From Pleurostoma richardsiae (lineage: Eukaryota; Ascomycota; Sordariomycetes; Calosphaeriales; Pleurostomataceae): a DNA stretch of 64,000 nt. The stretch is taken from contig JANBVO010000030.1 of assembly GCA_030052745.1 (NCBI GenBank), forward strand, positions 124,001 to 188,000, read 5' to 3'. The translations under genes and the position numbers were made by a program. This document shows positions 36,656 through 47,299 of this stretch, piece by piece; positions within the stretch are counted from its first letter, which is position 1, and each line of letters begins with the position of its first letter. The notes beneath the pieces are model-generated. The model was given only the letters and a program-made list of their open reading frames with translations. It ran no database searches and had not been told where the DNA came from.

Positions 36656-37492
36656 ATGGCTCCCGCCAAGAAGGGCAAACCCAAATCTCCTAGCCAGCAG
36701 TCCAGCAGACGCAACAAGACAAGTTCGGCCATTAGCCCCCGCCAGACAAGGTCGAGAGCACGCAAGCCAGGTGCCGAGCCGCTCAGCGAGGGTCTTTCGC
36801 ATTCCAAGCCCAAGAAACTGCCCGCGGTCCCGAGCCCTGCGGCTGATACCGTGGAGGAGCCGTGCGTCGTCTCACAGGTCGAACCGCGGCGCCGGCCAGC
36901 GCCCATAAGCATCATCCACCCGCCTGCTCTCCGGACGGGTGTCCGCTGGTGGGCGCAAAGCCGAGCCTTCAGGGAAGAAGAGGAGCTTTCATGCCACACC
37001 CAGTCCTTCGAGAGCCCGTCCTACGCGCCGCCGACAGTCAGCCTCCCCACTGACGTCCGCGGCCGCCGCGGGCCGATCCCTCTGCACCCGGACCCCAACG
37101 CCAGCCCATCCCGGCAGCGTCGACAACCGGCCCTACCGCCCGCGCAGAGCGCGGGAGCACCCAGCGCCGTCGACCTCGGCGCCGCCGCCGAAAGCGATCC
37201 TCCGCGGACGCGGGAGCTGCGGGGCGCGACGCCCGCGGTGGAAGTGGACAACTCTCACTCGCCGACATCGATGATCAAGAGCGACCGCGCGGCGCCGCCG
37301 CGGCGCGACGGGGACCTGCCCCCGGGCAACGACGACGATGGGGACGTCGGACCGCTGTCGGACGAGCCGGTCTCGGCGTTCAGAGCGTTCGAAATGTTCG
37401 AGGCGGCCGCCGAGGCGAGAGATCAGCTGGGGCTAGACTGGGCGCGTCTCTTGAGCGGCATCCCGAACCCGCTGGGGCGATTATTCTTCTGA
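36656..37492 (+). CDS. Orphan basic/Pro-rich protein
   Basis: Single open frame of 278 residues starting MAPAKKGKPKSPSQQSSRR. The first 40 residues are strongly basic with SPRQTRSRARK, the middle is Pro/Arg/Ala-rich and disordered, and the C-terminus is acidic then ends FRAFEMFEAAAEARDQL, DWARLLSGIPNPLGRLFF. No known domain was recognised. The layout (basic head, disordered middle, short ordered tail) mirrors the preceding gene, but clear sequence identity is not visible. High GC also keeps the opposite strand open here, so the protein call is moderate. Confidence 0.5.
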   Translation: MAPAKKGKPKSPSQQSSRRNKTSSAISPRQTRSRARKPGAEPLSEGLSHSKPKKLPAVPSPAADTVEEPCVVSQVEPRRRPAPISIIHPPALRTGVRWWAQSRAFREEEELSCHTQSFESPSYAPPTVSLPTDVRGRRGPIPLHPDPNASPSRQRRQPALPPAQSAGAPSAVDLGAAAESDPPRTRELRGATPAVEVDNSHSPTSMIKSDRAAPPRRDGDLPPGNDDDGDVGPLSDEPVSAFRAFEMFEAAAEARDQLGLDWARLLSGIPNPLGRLFF

Positions 37493-37896
37493 CCACGTTG
37501 CGTTTGACAGGACGGTTGAGGCTGAGGTGGCGTGGGAGCTTGTGGGAGTCTGTATCCTCTTCCTTTTGTATGTGGAGGGGTACTGAAGACATCTGTCGAG
37601 CTGGCAGGCGTGAGTTGATCTTCTCATGTTCAAAGGCGTTGCTGAAAGTTGGAACCCCTGGCGTATGTTTCAGTGCTTCGATCTGGTGGCCAATGTCGTC
37701 TGGACGGGGAATTCAGCCCCTTGGTTCGAATTCGTCTTCGCATTCAGCTTCATGTATGTATATGATAGTCCACCAGTTCCATGATTCCCCGTTCATGAGC
37801 CCCTGGCCCCAGGGTCAGTACCGAACGCCAGTAATGCACATATATATACCCCTTCCGGAGGCAACGACAGGCCCATTTCCCTGAGATCTGCACGCC
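37493..37896. other. Intergenic 3' region
   Basis: 404 bp between convergent genes. No gene was seen. GGTTCGAATTC near 37724 looks like a tRNA B-box, but no tRNA fold surrounds it. Confidence 0.45.
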
Positions 37897-38806
37897 TCAG
37901 AACCCCATCTCCTCATCGCTCTCCTCGTCCGCAGCCCCGCCGCCGCCCATCCTGCCCTCCTCCTCCTCCTCCCTCCTCACCGCCTCCGCGCTGGCCCCCA
38001 GCCTCCGCACGCCGTCCACGACGCCCAGCACGAACCCCCTGCTCTCCGCGAGCTCCATGGCGCCGACGCCGCGGACGTTGACGACGCCGCCGCCGAAGCT
38101 CTCGACGTGCGCCGTGCTGGCGCGCATCTTGGCGGCGCGCACCTCGACCAGGTCGCGCAGCAGGCCGCGCACCTCGCCCGCCGGCGCGGGCATGTCGTCC
38201 GCCGCGTGCGCCAGCAGGACCTCGGCGACCTCGAGCCAGTGGTAGGGCAGGTGGCCGGCGGGGGCCTCGGCGGTGCAGCCGGGGAGGAAGGGCGGCGACA
38301 GGACGGCGGCCCCGCTCTTGCCACCGCCGCTACTGTCAATGTTGTTGTATCGATGGGCGACGCCGCGGGCGTCGGCGCGGGCCGGTGGCGGCGGAGGGGG
38401 GCTGAAGGAGGTGGGGTCGGCGACCGTCTCGTGGTGGATGATCTCGGCGAGGGACGCGGGGTGCAGCCAGGGCGGGGGCACGATGTTCGCGCGGCGCTGC
38501 TTCTTGAGGAGGAGGGCGAGCCAGAGGGGGAGGGATGCGCGATGGGGTGGGCGCAGCGCAGGTGTCTCGCCCTGTTGGACCTGTCAGTCGAGATCTGACC
38601 TATTTCACGGTGGTCATGTCCACTGCGCCGAGGGAGAGGGAGCACGGGGACTGAACAGCCCCGAAACGGGGGGACTGGAGATGGGCGCTTACGCTGAGGA
38701 GCTTGATGCTCTCGAGGCGCTGGCGGGGGACGACTGTCACGAGCTCCATCTCGCACATGAAGGCCACTTCGGAAGGCGTGAGCCCCGGGGGCTGTGGGAG
38801 AGCCAT
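37897..38806 (-). CDS. PSF2: GINS complex subunit Psf2
   Basis: Exon 1 38806-38693 ([20 protein letters not shown], then [16 protein letters not shown]). The intron starts GTAAGC at 38692 and ends at either 38581 (CTGACAG) or 38572 (CAACAG). Both keep the frame; the second gives [18 protein letters not shown], closer to the family. Exon 2 runs to 37897, for 262 or 265 residues. It carries [33 protein letters not shown] and [13 protein letters not shown]. Psf2 is one of four GINS subunits that join Cdc45 and Mcm2-7 in the replicative helicase in the nucleus. An extra Pro/Ala-rich stretch (about 85-120) and an acidic tail ending [11 protein letters not shown] are lineage-specific. Confidence 0.92.
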
Positions 38807-40337
38807 CGTGGGTTGCGCGCGGCTGACTGAGGGGTCATGACATGGGGGCTGCGATAGGCGAGGAGGGGAGGCAGCCGAAGGAGAGTGAGACGATGAGCAG
38901 CTGATTATTGCACGGCAGACTCGATTAGTTGACTCGTGCAACTTAGTAAGGAGTGCAGCTCTTTGCGTCGTAGGGAACGAAGTCTCAATGTCACAAGATG
39001 GGAAGAGTCGAGGTCGTCGTCGTGGAGGGGCTGCGACGACGCGGGTCCGGCCGGCTGGGACGCGTGCTGCTAACAAAAAAGGGCCTGGCGTGCGCTTCCA
39101 TCTTTAGCCGGCAGCTCAATTGACAACCCCACGTTTTCCCTCTTTCGATCGCGCCTTTCCTCCTTGCAGCCCTATGCCAAGTCGGCAGCCCTGCCAAGCA
39201 GCCGGAGATGGCGTCAAACGAATACGAGCGGCTCCTTTGGGAAATCGATAATGCAAGAGAAGCTCTCATGATTCCACTGCTAGTCCCGACAGCATGGCAG
39301 ACGCGGCGGCCGTCTTCTGCTCCCCCGGTCAGACTTCTATTTCGACGTCGCTCCGCGTCCTGCATCGGGAACTCCGAGTCACACTTTGACGCTTAACTAC
39401 ACCGCTCCTACCGACAGCCGGTCTCACTCCCACACACGCCGCCGATCGCTGCTGTGTACGTAAGTCCCTAGGTAGGTCTGACGCCGCCGAACCGTGGGTT
39501 GTGATACCAGCAGGGGACTTCTGGTCTTAGTCAGAACTCACCGCTGTGGCATAATCTCGCGATCCCATGCCCTTGTACCCTGCCAACCACTGCCTCGGGC
39601 GATGGTTCCGAGACATGTCTATGCAAGGCAAGGAGCGGTCGTCTCATTTGTGACTCCCAGGAGGAAGAAGCATCTCCGCGGACTACACTCAATCCCAACC
39701 AATGATAGTGTAAGCCATCTAGGTTGAACCAGTGCAGAGAGAGCCCTCATGAAGGACCTTGAGAGTCAGCCCGTTCCTCCTGCGACTATTCGACGGGGAA
39801 AGCTCCTGTCATAATATCGCCGCTCACACCAGGACAAAGAAGACAGCCGGTGCCAATTCCCAAGACACTGACAGTCCGAAGAGTACGGGCGCAGTGGTAC
39901 CGATCTGGCCATGATGCAGCCAGAGTCTATGGACTCTGTTTCCCGACTTCATGTAGTATGATTCGTTTGGCTTGATATGGTATCCGATCAGACTGCGATG
40001 AAGTTCCCGTAATGCTTCTGTCAAGATAGATCAAGATTCTCGACTTCCTTGGAGGAGTGGTGAAGAATAGCTATGTACATTTGAAAACATTCAGTTGACT
40101 CCGACAGCAACTATATGCATTTCCATGTTCTCATAGCAGACCGTCAGTACTCCAGTCAAACCAGACTAGACATTGCGAACGCCCAGCGAGACACATTCCC
40201 TTGTGTTACTAAAAACATGCCCTGCCCGAACGCCTCATGATGTGTTCCAGCCTCCCATATGCTACCTTGCCCTTCTCGCCGTACCCAAAAAGCAGCCAAA
40301 CCAACGAACCCTCCTTAGCCGATGGGAACTCAATCCC
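38807..40337. other. 1.5-kb intergenic stretch, no recognised gene
   Basis: The stretch lies upstream of PSF2 and downstream of the second Zn2Cys6 gene. A short ATG frame at 39208 (MASNEYERLLWEIDNAREAL) is open for 62 codons but has no partner exon or motif; the rest has only scattered small frames. Confidence 0.4.
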
Positions 40338-42709
40338 TCAACTACCACCAGCCCCAGGTGGTAATTCGTCGCACCTCCACTCGTCGCCCGACCACGTCAG
40401 CCGGTGCGGCCTCCTCACGAACCCGCCCCTCTCGAAGTCCTTCCTGTAGAACCAGACCGTCATCTCCCCCGGTACCTCGGCCCAGCGCGCCTCGCGCTGC
40501 CGCAGCCGAGCCCACTGCTCGTACAGGTCGCCCTCCGTCTCGTTCTCCGCCTCCGCCACGCGGTTCAGCTTCGCCAGCGCCACCATCGCCCGCGTGTCCC
40601 AGAACCCGTCCCGCCGCGGGTGCCGCTCCATCAGTCTGATGGCCTCCTCGCGCACCTCGCGGTCCCGACATTTGGTCGCCGCCACCAGCAGCGCCATCGT
40701 CGGCCCGTTGTCCAGCGTGAACACCTCCTCGGCGACAGGGCCGCCCGCGCCTGTACCGCCCGTGCCCGTGCCACCCGTGCCGGTAGCAGTCCCGTCGGTG
40801 GAGCCGGCGTGTTGTGACGCCAGGAGCACGGCCGCCAGCCGGTTGAGCTCCCGGAACTGCGGCGTCAGCTGATACATCGTCTCGTACTCGCTGTAGCATA
40901 TGCTGCGCACGCCCACCCACGCGATCAGGTACTGCACCCGCAGGCTGACCGCCTGCAGGTACGCCGTCTTGCCCGCCGCCCCATCGCCGCCGCCCCCGCC
41001 CCCGGAGGCCGCCCGCTTCTTGTCCTGCCGCGCGACGCCGTACAACGGCCAGAACGCCGCGTTCCACCGGTCCAGCAGGTCCAGGTGCCGCCGCTGCAGG
41101 TCGCGCACCCCCGGCACGTCGCACATATCGACGCGCGACGCCGCCCCGTTCAGGCCGCATCCGGACGTCCCTGCCCCTGCCTCCTCCTCGCCGCCCAGCG
41201 ACGCGATCACCTCCGTCAGCTGCGCGACCACCGTGCGCGGGAACTGCAGGATCCAGTGCTGGACCAGGTCCCACCAGCGGCGGGCCTCGGAGAGGGTCGC
41301 GAAGCGGGCGGGGATGCGGCGCTCCGGGCAGGACGGGGCCGGCCGCGGCTTCTTCGTGGTGGGGTCGTGCGGGGTGAAGTCGGCAGTCGGCGCGGGCGGC
41401 GGCTCGTTGGTGCGCTTGGGCTGCAGCAGACCCGTCGACCACGACTGGAAGTCGAGCCGCTGGAAGACCTGAATGATCTCCTCGTCGATGAGGAGCGGCC
41501 GCGGGCTGCGGCACGCGTCGACCCGCGGCTCCCCGAGCTCGTCGCCGGCGGCGGCGCCGCCGCCGGGCGCCCACGTCCGGATGAAGGACTCCATCATCTG
41601 CACGCCGTGGCGGATGTGGCCGAGCGCGGCGTCGCGGTTGCCGTGCAGCGTCTCGAAGCACACGAACAGGATGCACGAGATGATGGCGGCGCGCATGGCC
41701 GACTCCGGGCTCGGGTCCTGCTGCAGCCGGATCAGGCGCAGGGCGCGCCCGTAGTAGGTCAGCGCGTTCTGGTAGTGCGGCGCGCTGCCGGCGGTGGCGG
41801 TGCTGCCGCTGATGCAGGGCAGGGCCGGGCAGAACGAGGAGGAGGAGCCCTTGGGCAGCATGTTGGGGGACACGGCGTTGGCGATGGCGCCGATCGCTAT
41901 GACGGCGTAGCGCAGCGCGGGCTCGTCGTGGGACAGCTGCGGGATCGTCTTGGTCCACAGGGTGGAGGGGAAGAAGCCGCCGCCGAGGTTGTTGGCGAGG
42001 GCCAGCCAGTGCTCGAAGTAGACCTTCTCCCATTGGAAGCTGAAGACGGTGCTGTTGAAATCGGGTTCGAGGAGCACAGCGCTGGAGGTATCTCTCTCCT
42101 GAGGTATCGAAGTGGCTGCTATTGCCGCTGTTGCTACCGTAGACACCCCTGCGGTCGAGGTTGATGATGCTGGCACGAGCTCGGTGCTCGTGCCTGAGTT
42201 GGTCGTGGCCCCTGTGGCCTCGGGGGGCGGCGCGGGTGTCGAGCTCCGTCGATTACTCCCCTCGCTGTCGGATGCCGACACCGATGATATTGATTTTGCC
42301 CGCTCATATCCCTCGCAGAAGCCCTGCCACTTCATGCACCTCTGACAAGAGGGCCGTGCCTCGTCGCATTTGACATGACGTTTCCTGTGAGAGTAATGTC
42401 ATGAGCATCGTATTTCTCTCCTTCGTATCACAGCGCAGGGGGATAAGGCACAGACAGCAAGTCGTCTGTCCTCGCCGGAAGCATTTACTTACTTGCCTGC
42501 GCTGTTGATTAGTAAACGAAACGACACGAAGCTTATTGCAGCCACGTAAACCACGTAAACGCTGGGGAGTGAATCGGCAACTCACAGGTGATACAGCCCG
42601 TCCGCACCTTGGGGACGCTGGCTCTGGTGGCACGCGGGCGGTGCTGGAGGGCAAACGTGAGGATCTGAGGTCCCGGGGTGCCAGCGACCCTGCTGTGACG
42701 ATTAAACAT
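40338..42709 (-). CDS. Zn2Cys6 transcription factor with 4-nt microexon
   Basis: Proposed exons 42709-42586, 42496-42493 (only GCAA) and 42384-40338; 724 residues, sum divisible by three. Exon 1 ends TGCIT plus one base. The microexon and exon 3 complete the cluster as CKKRHVKCDEARPSC then QRCMKWQGFCEGY. The six Cys are 39, 42, 49, 56, 59 and 66 with canonical spacing (2, 6, 6, 2, 6). Flanking introns are 89 nt (GTGAGT..TACTAATC..GCGCAG) and 108 nt (GTAAGT..CTCACAG). The middle homology region has VYFEHWLALANNLGGGF and RYAVIAIGAIANAV. Targets are unknown. The C-terminal half is unusually GC-rich, so opposite-strand frames stay open. Confidence 0.85.
42493..42496 (-). other. 4-nt microexon (GCAA)
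   Basis: Flanked by GCGCAG acceptor and GTAAGT donor on the minus strand. It supplies the last two bases of the second cluster Cys codon and the first two of the following Lys codon. No two-exon splice tried restored the zinc-cluster consensus. Confidence 0.7.
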
Positions 42710-45700
42710 CGTGATTCATAGCACAAGATCGAAACATGAAGCGATCACACCGGCCGTAGAGCATCGCGGCGACTCACTTGACGTCCTTGATGTTTGGAGG
42801 TTGGCTCGTCCGGGCCAGGGGTTCTCTGGGCATGAAGTAGCCGGTTCCGTCGCCGTTGATTGGTGCCGTTGGTGCCATCCTGGGCGGGTATCGCTCGGTA
42901 TTCTGCGGAGGGCCCCGTTTGGGCGCGTCTGAGTAAGGTCGGTCAGAAGACCGAAAGCTGGGGGCAAGGGCGGAACGGGAGCGGAGCGGCGTATATATCG
43001 GATATCAGCTTTGTGGCTTGTGTGTGCGCTGCTGATCTGTGCTGGTGCCTCTGGTGTACACGCGTACGGATGGGATCGGAAACAGAGAAGAATTATTCAC
43101 GGGGAGGCTCAATATGGTCCAGCCCAGAGAGTGTCCGAAGGGGTGGTGGTTGGGAAGGCGACTGGACATGGGCTACGGTATTCAACTGCTCTAGGAGCCA
43201 CCTTATGTAACCACATCTTTCCAGCGACCATGTGAAGGCTGTCTAGAGACTGGTGAGATAATAAAATGGGATAATTAACGATGTCCCATGTGCTTTGACT
43301 GGACGCCTTACTAGGCGAGAGAGGGTTGGCAAGGGGGTCTATCTTTAGGTGCTTTGTCGTGCTGCTTCTGCTGCTTACTGTGCTGTATTTTGGTGGCGTC
43401 CTGCGAGGTACCTGGGTTCGATCTGGGACTATGGCGCCATCACATACCAGACAAGCTTCTCATACTTTGAGGTGACATGCAGAGACCAGTCCAAGCTCCG
43501 TGCTGTACCCATAAGTCGTGGACTGTAACGGCCCCAGAGCTGCTTGAGTCAGGAGCATCCGGGGGGCGCAGAGGGGACCCCGGTTGACAATGGTTAAACC
43601 GACCCGGGCGGCCGCACGGCCTGCCGGGGTCACCGCTTGTTCTCCAGCCAGGCCGTTATGCCATCGGGCTGTTTCTCGGAGCAAAAAGGGTCAGGGCCGG
43701 TTGCTGGCGAATGGCGACAGGACGATGGGGTGCACATGGGGTCCGTCAGCACCGAATTGGGAGTAGCCTGAGAGTCATTTGGAATTCGTCCACCACCAGG
43801 TGAAGACAGACGTTGTGAAGCTGCTGAGGTGAGACGGTTATCGGGGCACTAATTTACCTCTCGGCTGGCGCCAGCACCGGCCGGATTGGTCTCCTTTGCT
43901 AAGGAGGGCGTCATTATCAGTCCATCAACTCGCCCCGGCCATCTTGTGATACGATCTGTCACAGGCGAGTACCCGCTACCGCTAACTACAACTCAAAAGC
44001 ATCGGCAATCTTGCGCTTGTGCCGACAGCTACAAGCTTCAGACTACAGCGAAGCAACACACCAAGCCGGCTCAAGAATCAGGGCAGATCAGCTCCCAAGG
44101 AGGCAAAAAGACCCCCGGGTCTGGGCGAGTCCTGATCGGCGCTGTCAACCTCGACTGGATGCACCCTCTGCCTCCCGTGCTTCTCCCGTCGCCGTTTACA
44201 GTCAAAATGGAAGGAGAAGCTTAGCCAGGGGCGGGCTGGAGGTCCGCCGTTCTGCATACAAGACCTTGAAAATTTTGAGGGTGATTATGTAACACCCATC
44301 CGGCGATGACCTTCGGCTGCATGCTGCCGACTGTCACACCTGACACAATATGGCGGTTTCCCCTTTCTTCATGCAGATTACCTTGCGAGCTACCGTGGTG
44401 GCTTGGTCGGTTGCTACGTCAGCTATCCTTGTGTCTTGCAGGACGCGACCGACCGGCGGAGAGTTCTACGTCTTGCGAATGTCCGCAACTCCGCAGGTCT
44501 CCGGTGTGGGCCAGTTCGGGCGGTCATTGCGCCGTTCTACGCGGCGTGGTCGGCGGCCGCTAGTTAGGTAGCCCGACTATGGCCCAGCACGTCCCCCAAG
44601 TCGAAGACGATACCTCTGCAAGGAAGTTGGGATGCTCCATGCCGAACACTTGTGCTGGATATCTCTCACCGTCAGTCTCATTCCCAAACTTGCTTGCCCG
44701 CAAAGATGCTGAGCCCGCAAGATACCGAAGGGGGCTGCGCGACAAAGAGTGGCCGCTCAACAAAGGTCGTCGCTGCTTCGGCATCTGCTGCCAATGGCCC
44801 GATCGTCAGCATGGAAAGTGTTCCATCTTCCATACATGACTACCTCCAGTGAGGCAGTGTATGGCCGCACGCCTGGGACAATGGAAACATGCCGTCATTG
44901 CGATGGTCTCCGGCCTAGTTCGACTGGGCTTGCTCCGGTCCCTTGTCCGCAGGACTTCGTCTTGCTTCAGCGGATGCCCCGGGGCGATGAGGGTCGATGA
45001 CGCAGCATCCATCAGGCATCAGCATGCCCAATGTGATGTGACCAGAATGGCTGCGGAAGGGTGGCGTCGCGACGACCTCGTGATCATGGAAGGTCTGTCA
45101 GTACGCGACCTTACCGAGCAGCTTCTAGTGAAGGCATGCTCGACATCGCCTATTCTATGTCCTCCTGTACGCCCTGAGAGGGGCGTTGGCTTGAGAACGG
45201 AAGGCTGCACTTAGGAGTCGTCCGCAGAACAACTCCAAGGTACTTGTTTCAACTACAGATGAATTAACGAGGTCCGTCTAGTCTGGATTGGTCACCTTCT
45301 GAGTGGTTAGCAGCTTGGTGGACGGCTCGTAGTGCGCTCCCGATAAGCTATTCTCACCGTATGCTGAGGTAGGCATTAACCAACTCCGAGCACAATCCAG
45401 GAGCACGACACTTGCCAGACTGAACAAGTGCAGGACGTGGAGGATCTTGAGAACAGCTAATAAAGCACGTCTCAAAGGCACATTGTTCAACAACAGTGGA
45501 AATCAAAGGCATCATGCTTACCTTGTGTCTAACAATAGCCAAGTATATGACTCTTCTCAAAGACATGCCAGAGCAAAGGAGACAATGGAGTATCAACGAG
45601 ATGAGAGTCACCACGGTCTATATAACGCTTCTAGACCTGTGACCCAGCCAGATTGATGGCATCTCCGCCCAACTTTTAATTACTACTATATTTATTTTGG

Positions 45701-45843
45701 CGTTCTTCTCGCCCTCCTTGATTTATAGTGCTCTTTCGTTTGTTATTCGCGTCGTGTACCAGGTGGCTATTGGAACTAAACGCTTCAGCACCAACGGGCC
45801 GGACGACGACACCTAATTCTGAGGTTATAGAGTCACCTTCACG
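42710..45843. other. 3.1-kb region without recognised gene
   Basis: Many short frames exist, such as 43011-43235 (hydrophobic start but TTG initiator) and 44579-44839 (86 codons, no motif). None has a domain, a supporting splice partner or consistent codon use. A TATA-like GTATATATC lies near 42987. It could hold long promoters, a non-coding RNA or decayed genes. Confidence 0.4.
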
Positions 45844-46721
45844 ATGTCAGTCTGCCACGGAACGGCCTCGGACGATGATCCCTTGACGCCGCCACCGGAG
45901 GTGTCTGACGAGATTCCAGACTGGTGGGAATGCAGTCCTCAAAATGTAAGTCTCCTCCCACCCCCGGCCGCCGTACTACCCTTTCACCTCGCCCTCCTCC
46001 ATTTCCCAATGACGAAGGAGAGGCAATGCTAACATATAACTCACAGTGCGGTGACCACCACCACGAGCTCTCGTTGCTGGACCCGCACAAGCTCCTCGAG
46101 GCGGACCATGTCGGCTTCACCAAGCACGAGTGGACCTGCCGCGGCTGCGGCGACGACCTGCCCACCGTCGCCATGCATCTCCTCCCCTGCGGCCACGCCC
46201 TCTGCCGGCTCTGCCTCGAGGACGTCGTCCTCGTGCACGCGACCCGCTCCATACGAAGCGGCGGTGCCCTGATCCGCGCCTGCATCGTGCAGGCGCACGC
46301 CTGGCACGACCGCGCTATCGCCCTGCAGCACAGCGCCGACGCCAACGACAACGAGAAAAGCAACAAGAAGTACGAGAAGCAGGCGTCCGAGGCGCTGAAG
46401 ATGGCACACGACGCGTGGAACGAGGCGCTCGAGCTGGCGGGCCAGACGTGCTGCGGCGTGGACATGGAGCTGGGCCAGTGGGTGGGCTGCATGGAGCCGC
46501 GGACGGCGCGGCTGTACTTCGTGGTGCGGGAGGCGCTGGCGGCGCGCGAGTGGTGGCGGTGCGGCTGGCCGGACTGCGGCGAGCTCATCGGGCCCCGGTG
46601 CGCCTGGATGGCGCGTGAGGAGGACCCGCGGTGGTACTGCGTACGCTGCGGCGGGAACTCGCAGCAGGACCGGGACAGCGGCGGGTGGCGCCGGCCGCAG
46701 TACCTCGTGCAGGCGAGATGA
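45844..46721 (+). CDS. RING-like zinc-finger protein
   Basis: Exons 45844-45945 and 46047-46721 (intron 101 nt, GTAAGT..CTCACAG) give 258 residues. Residues 65-90 hold TCRGCGDDLP, then LPCGHALCRLC, i.e. Cys65, Cys68, Cys82, His84, Cys87 and Cys90, the first two-thirds of a RING finger. The later pairs QTCCGVD, RCGWPDC and YCVRCGG could complete this or form an IBR-like finger. A helical Lys/Ala-rich segment (about 125-150) separates them. RING proteins usually act as E3 ubiquitin ligases; that is a family inference only, since the second half of the RING is not canonical. No orthologue name was recognised. Confidence 0.72.
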
Positions 46722-47299
46722 TGTGAGTGCGAGAGGAAGAAGGAAAGAAGAGAGAGATCGAGCGCTTCTCGTGTCGTCCGAATGAATAAAAAGAAAAGGG
46801 AGAAGATAAGAAAAAAAAGATGAAAAAACGGAGGGCGGGTTGAAAAGGGGCGGAGTTGAACGGGGGTTGCCAAAAAGAACCGCCTGGCCTTGAGCGGCCG
46901 GAAAAGTCTTAGTTTTTCCTCATGGGAAGCCATTTGATGGACGTGTGCACGATCAATGTGGCCACGGACGTCTAATGGCATTGCGTGTTTCTGATGGTCC
47001 TGCCCCGTTGAGACTTTTGGTCCCTTTTGGACCTGATAAGGTGAGGGCAAGCTCAGATGGGACGGCGGCGGTGACGAAGGGACACACGTCCGCACCGATA
47101 TTTGTGCGCCTAAGGCAGGATCTCGCTGCAACATCCCCAGAAAACATAATATGAATGAAAAATAGAATACAGCCTAATCTTTTGGCTCAAGCCAGCCGTC
47201 TATCAAGTTCGTCTCATCGTGATCCTCCAGAAGATAACAACAACATCATCAAGACCCCCTTGGTCCCTCTCGGCCACCTGGAGCTTGGGGGCGACCTAC
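46722..47299. other. Convergent 3' spacer with purine-rich tract
   Basis: 578 bp between convergent genes. A strongly purine-biased stretch (46728-46860, runs of GAAAAG and AAAAAAAAG) follows the RING-like gene and probably lies in its 3' UTR. No gene was seen. Confidence 0.45.

Noticed and set aside
36202-36999. 265-codon minus-strand open frame
   Set aside because: Overlaps the basic orphan gene antisense, has no motif and crosses the TATA region; it is an open shadow of GC-rich DNA.
39208-39396. Short frame MASNEYERLLWEIDNAREAL
   Set aside because: Only 62 codons, no motif, no convincing second exon; kept as a note in the intergenic entry.
40342-42033. 563-codon minus-strand frame inside the second Zn2Cys6 gene, and a 359-codon plus-strand frame over it
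   Set aside because: Arg/Ala/Gly-rich translations typical of out-of-frame reading of GC-rich coding DNA; the real frame carries the regulator domain.
43011-43235. Possible small secreted protein with a hydrophobic start
   Set aside because: Initiates at TTG, not ATG, and there is no splice partner supplying a start codon.
43405-43430. GGTTCGATC as a tRNA B-box
   Set aside because: The flanking bases do not pair as a T-stem, and no A-box lies at a suitable distance.
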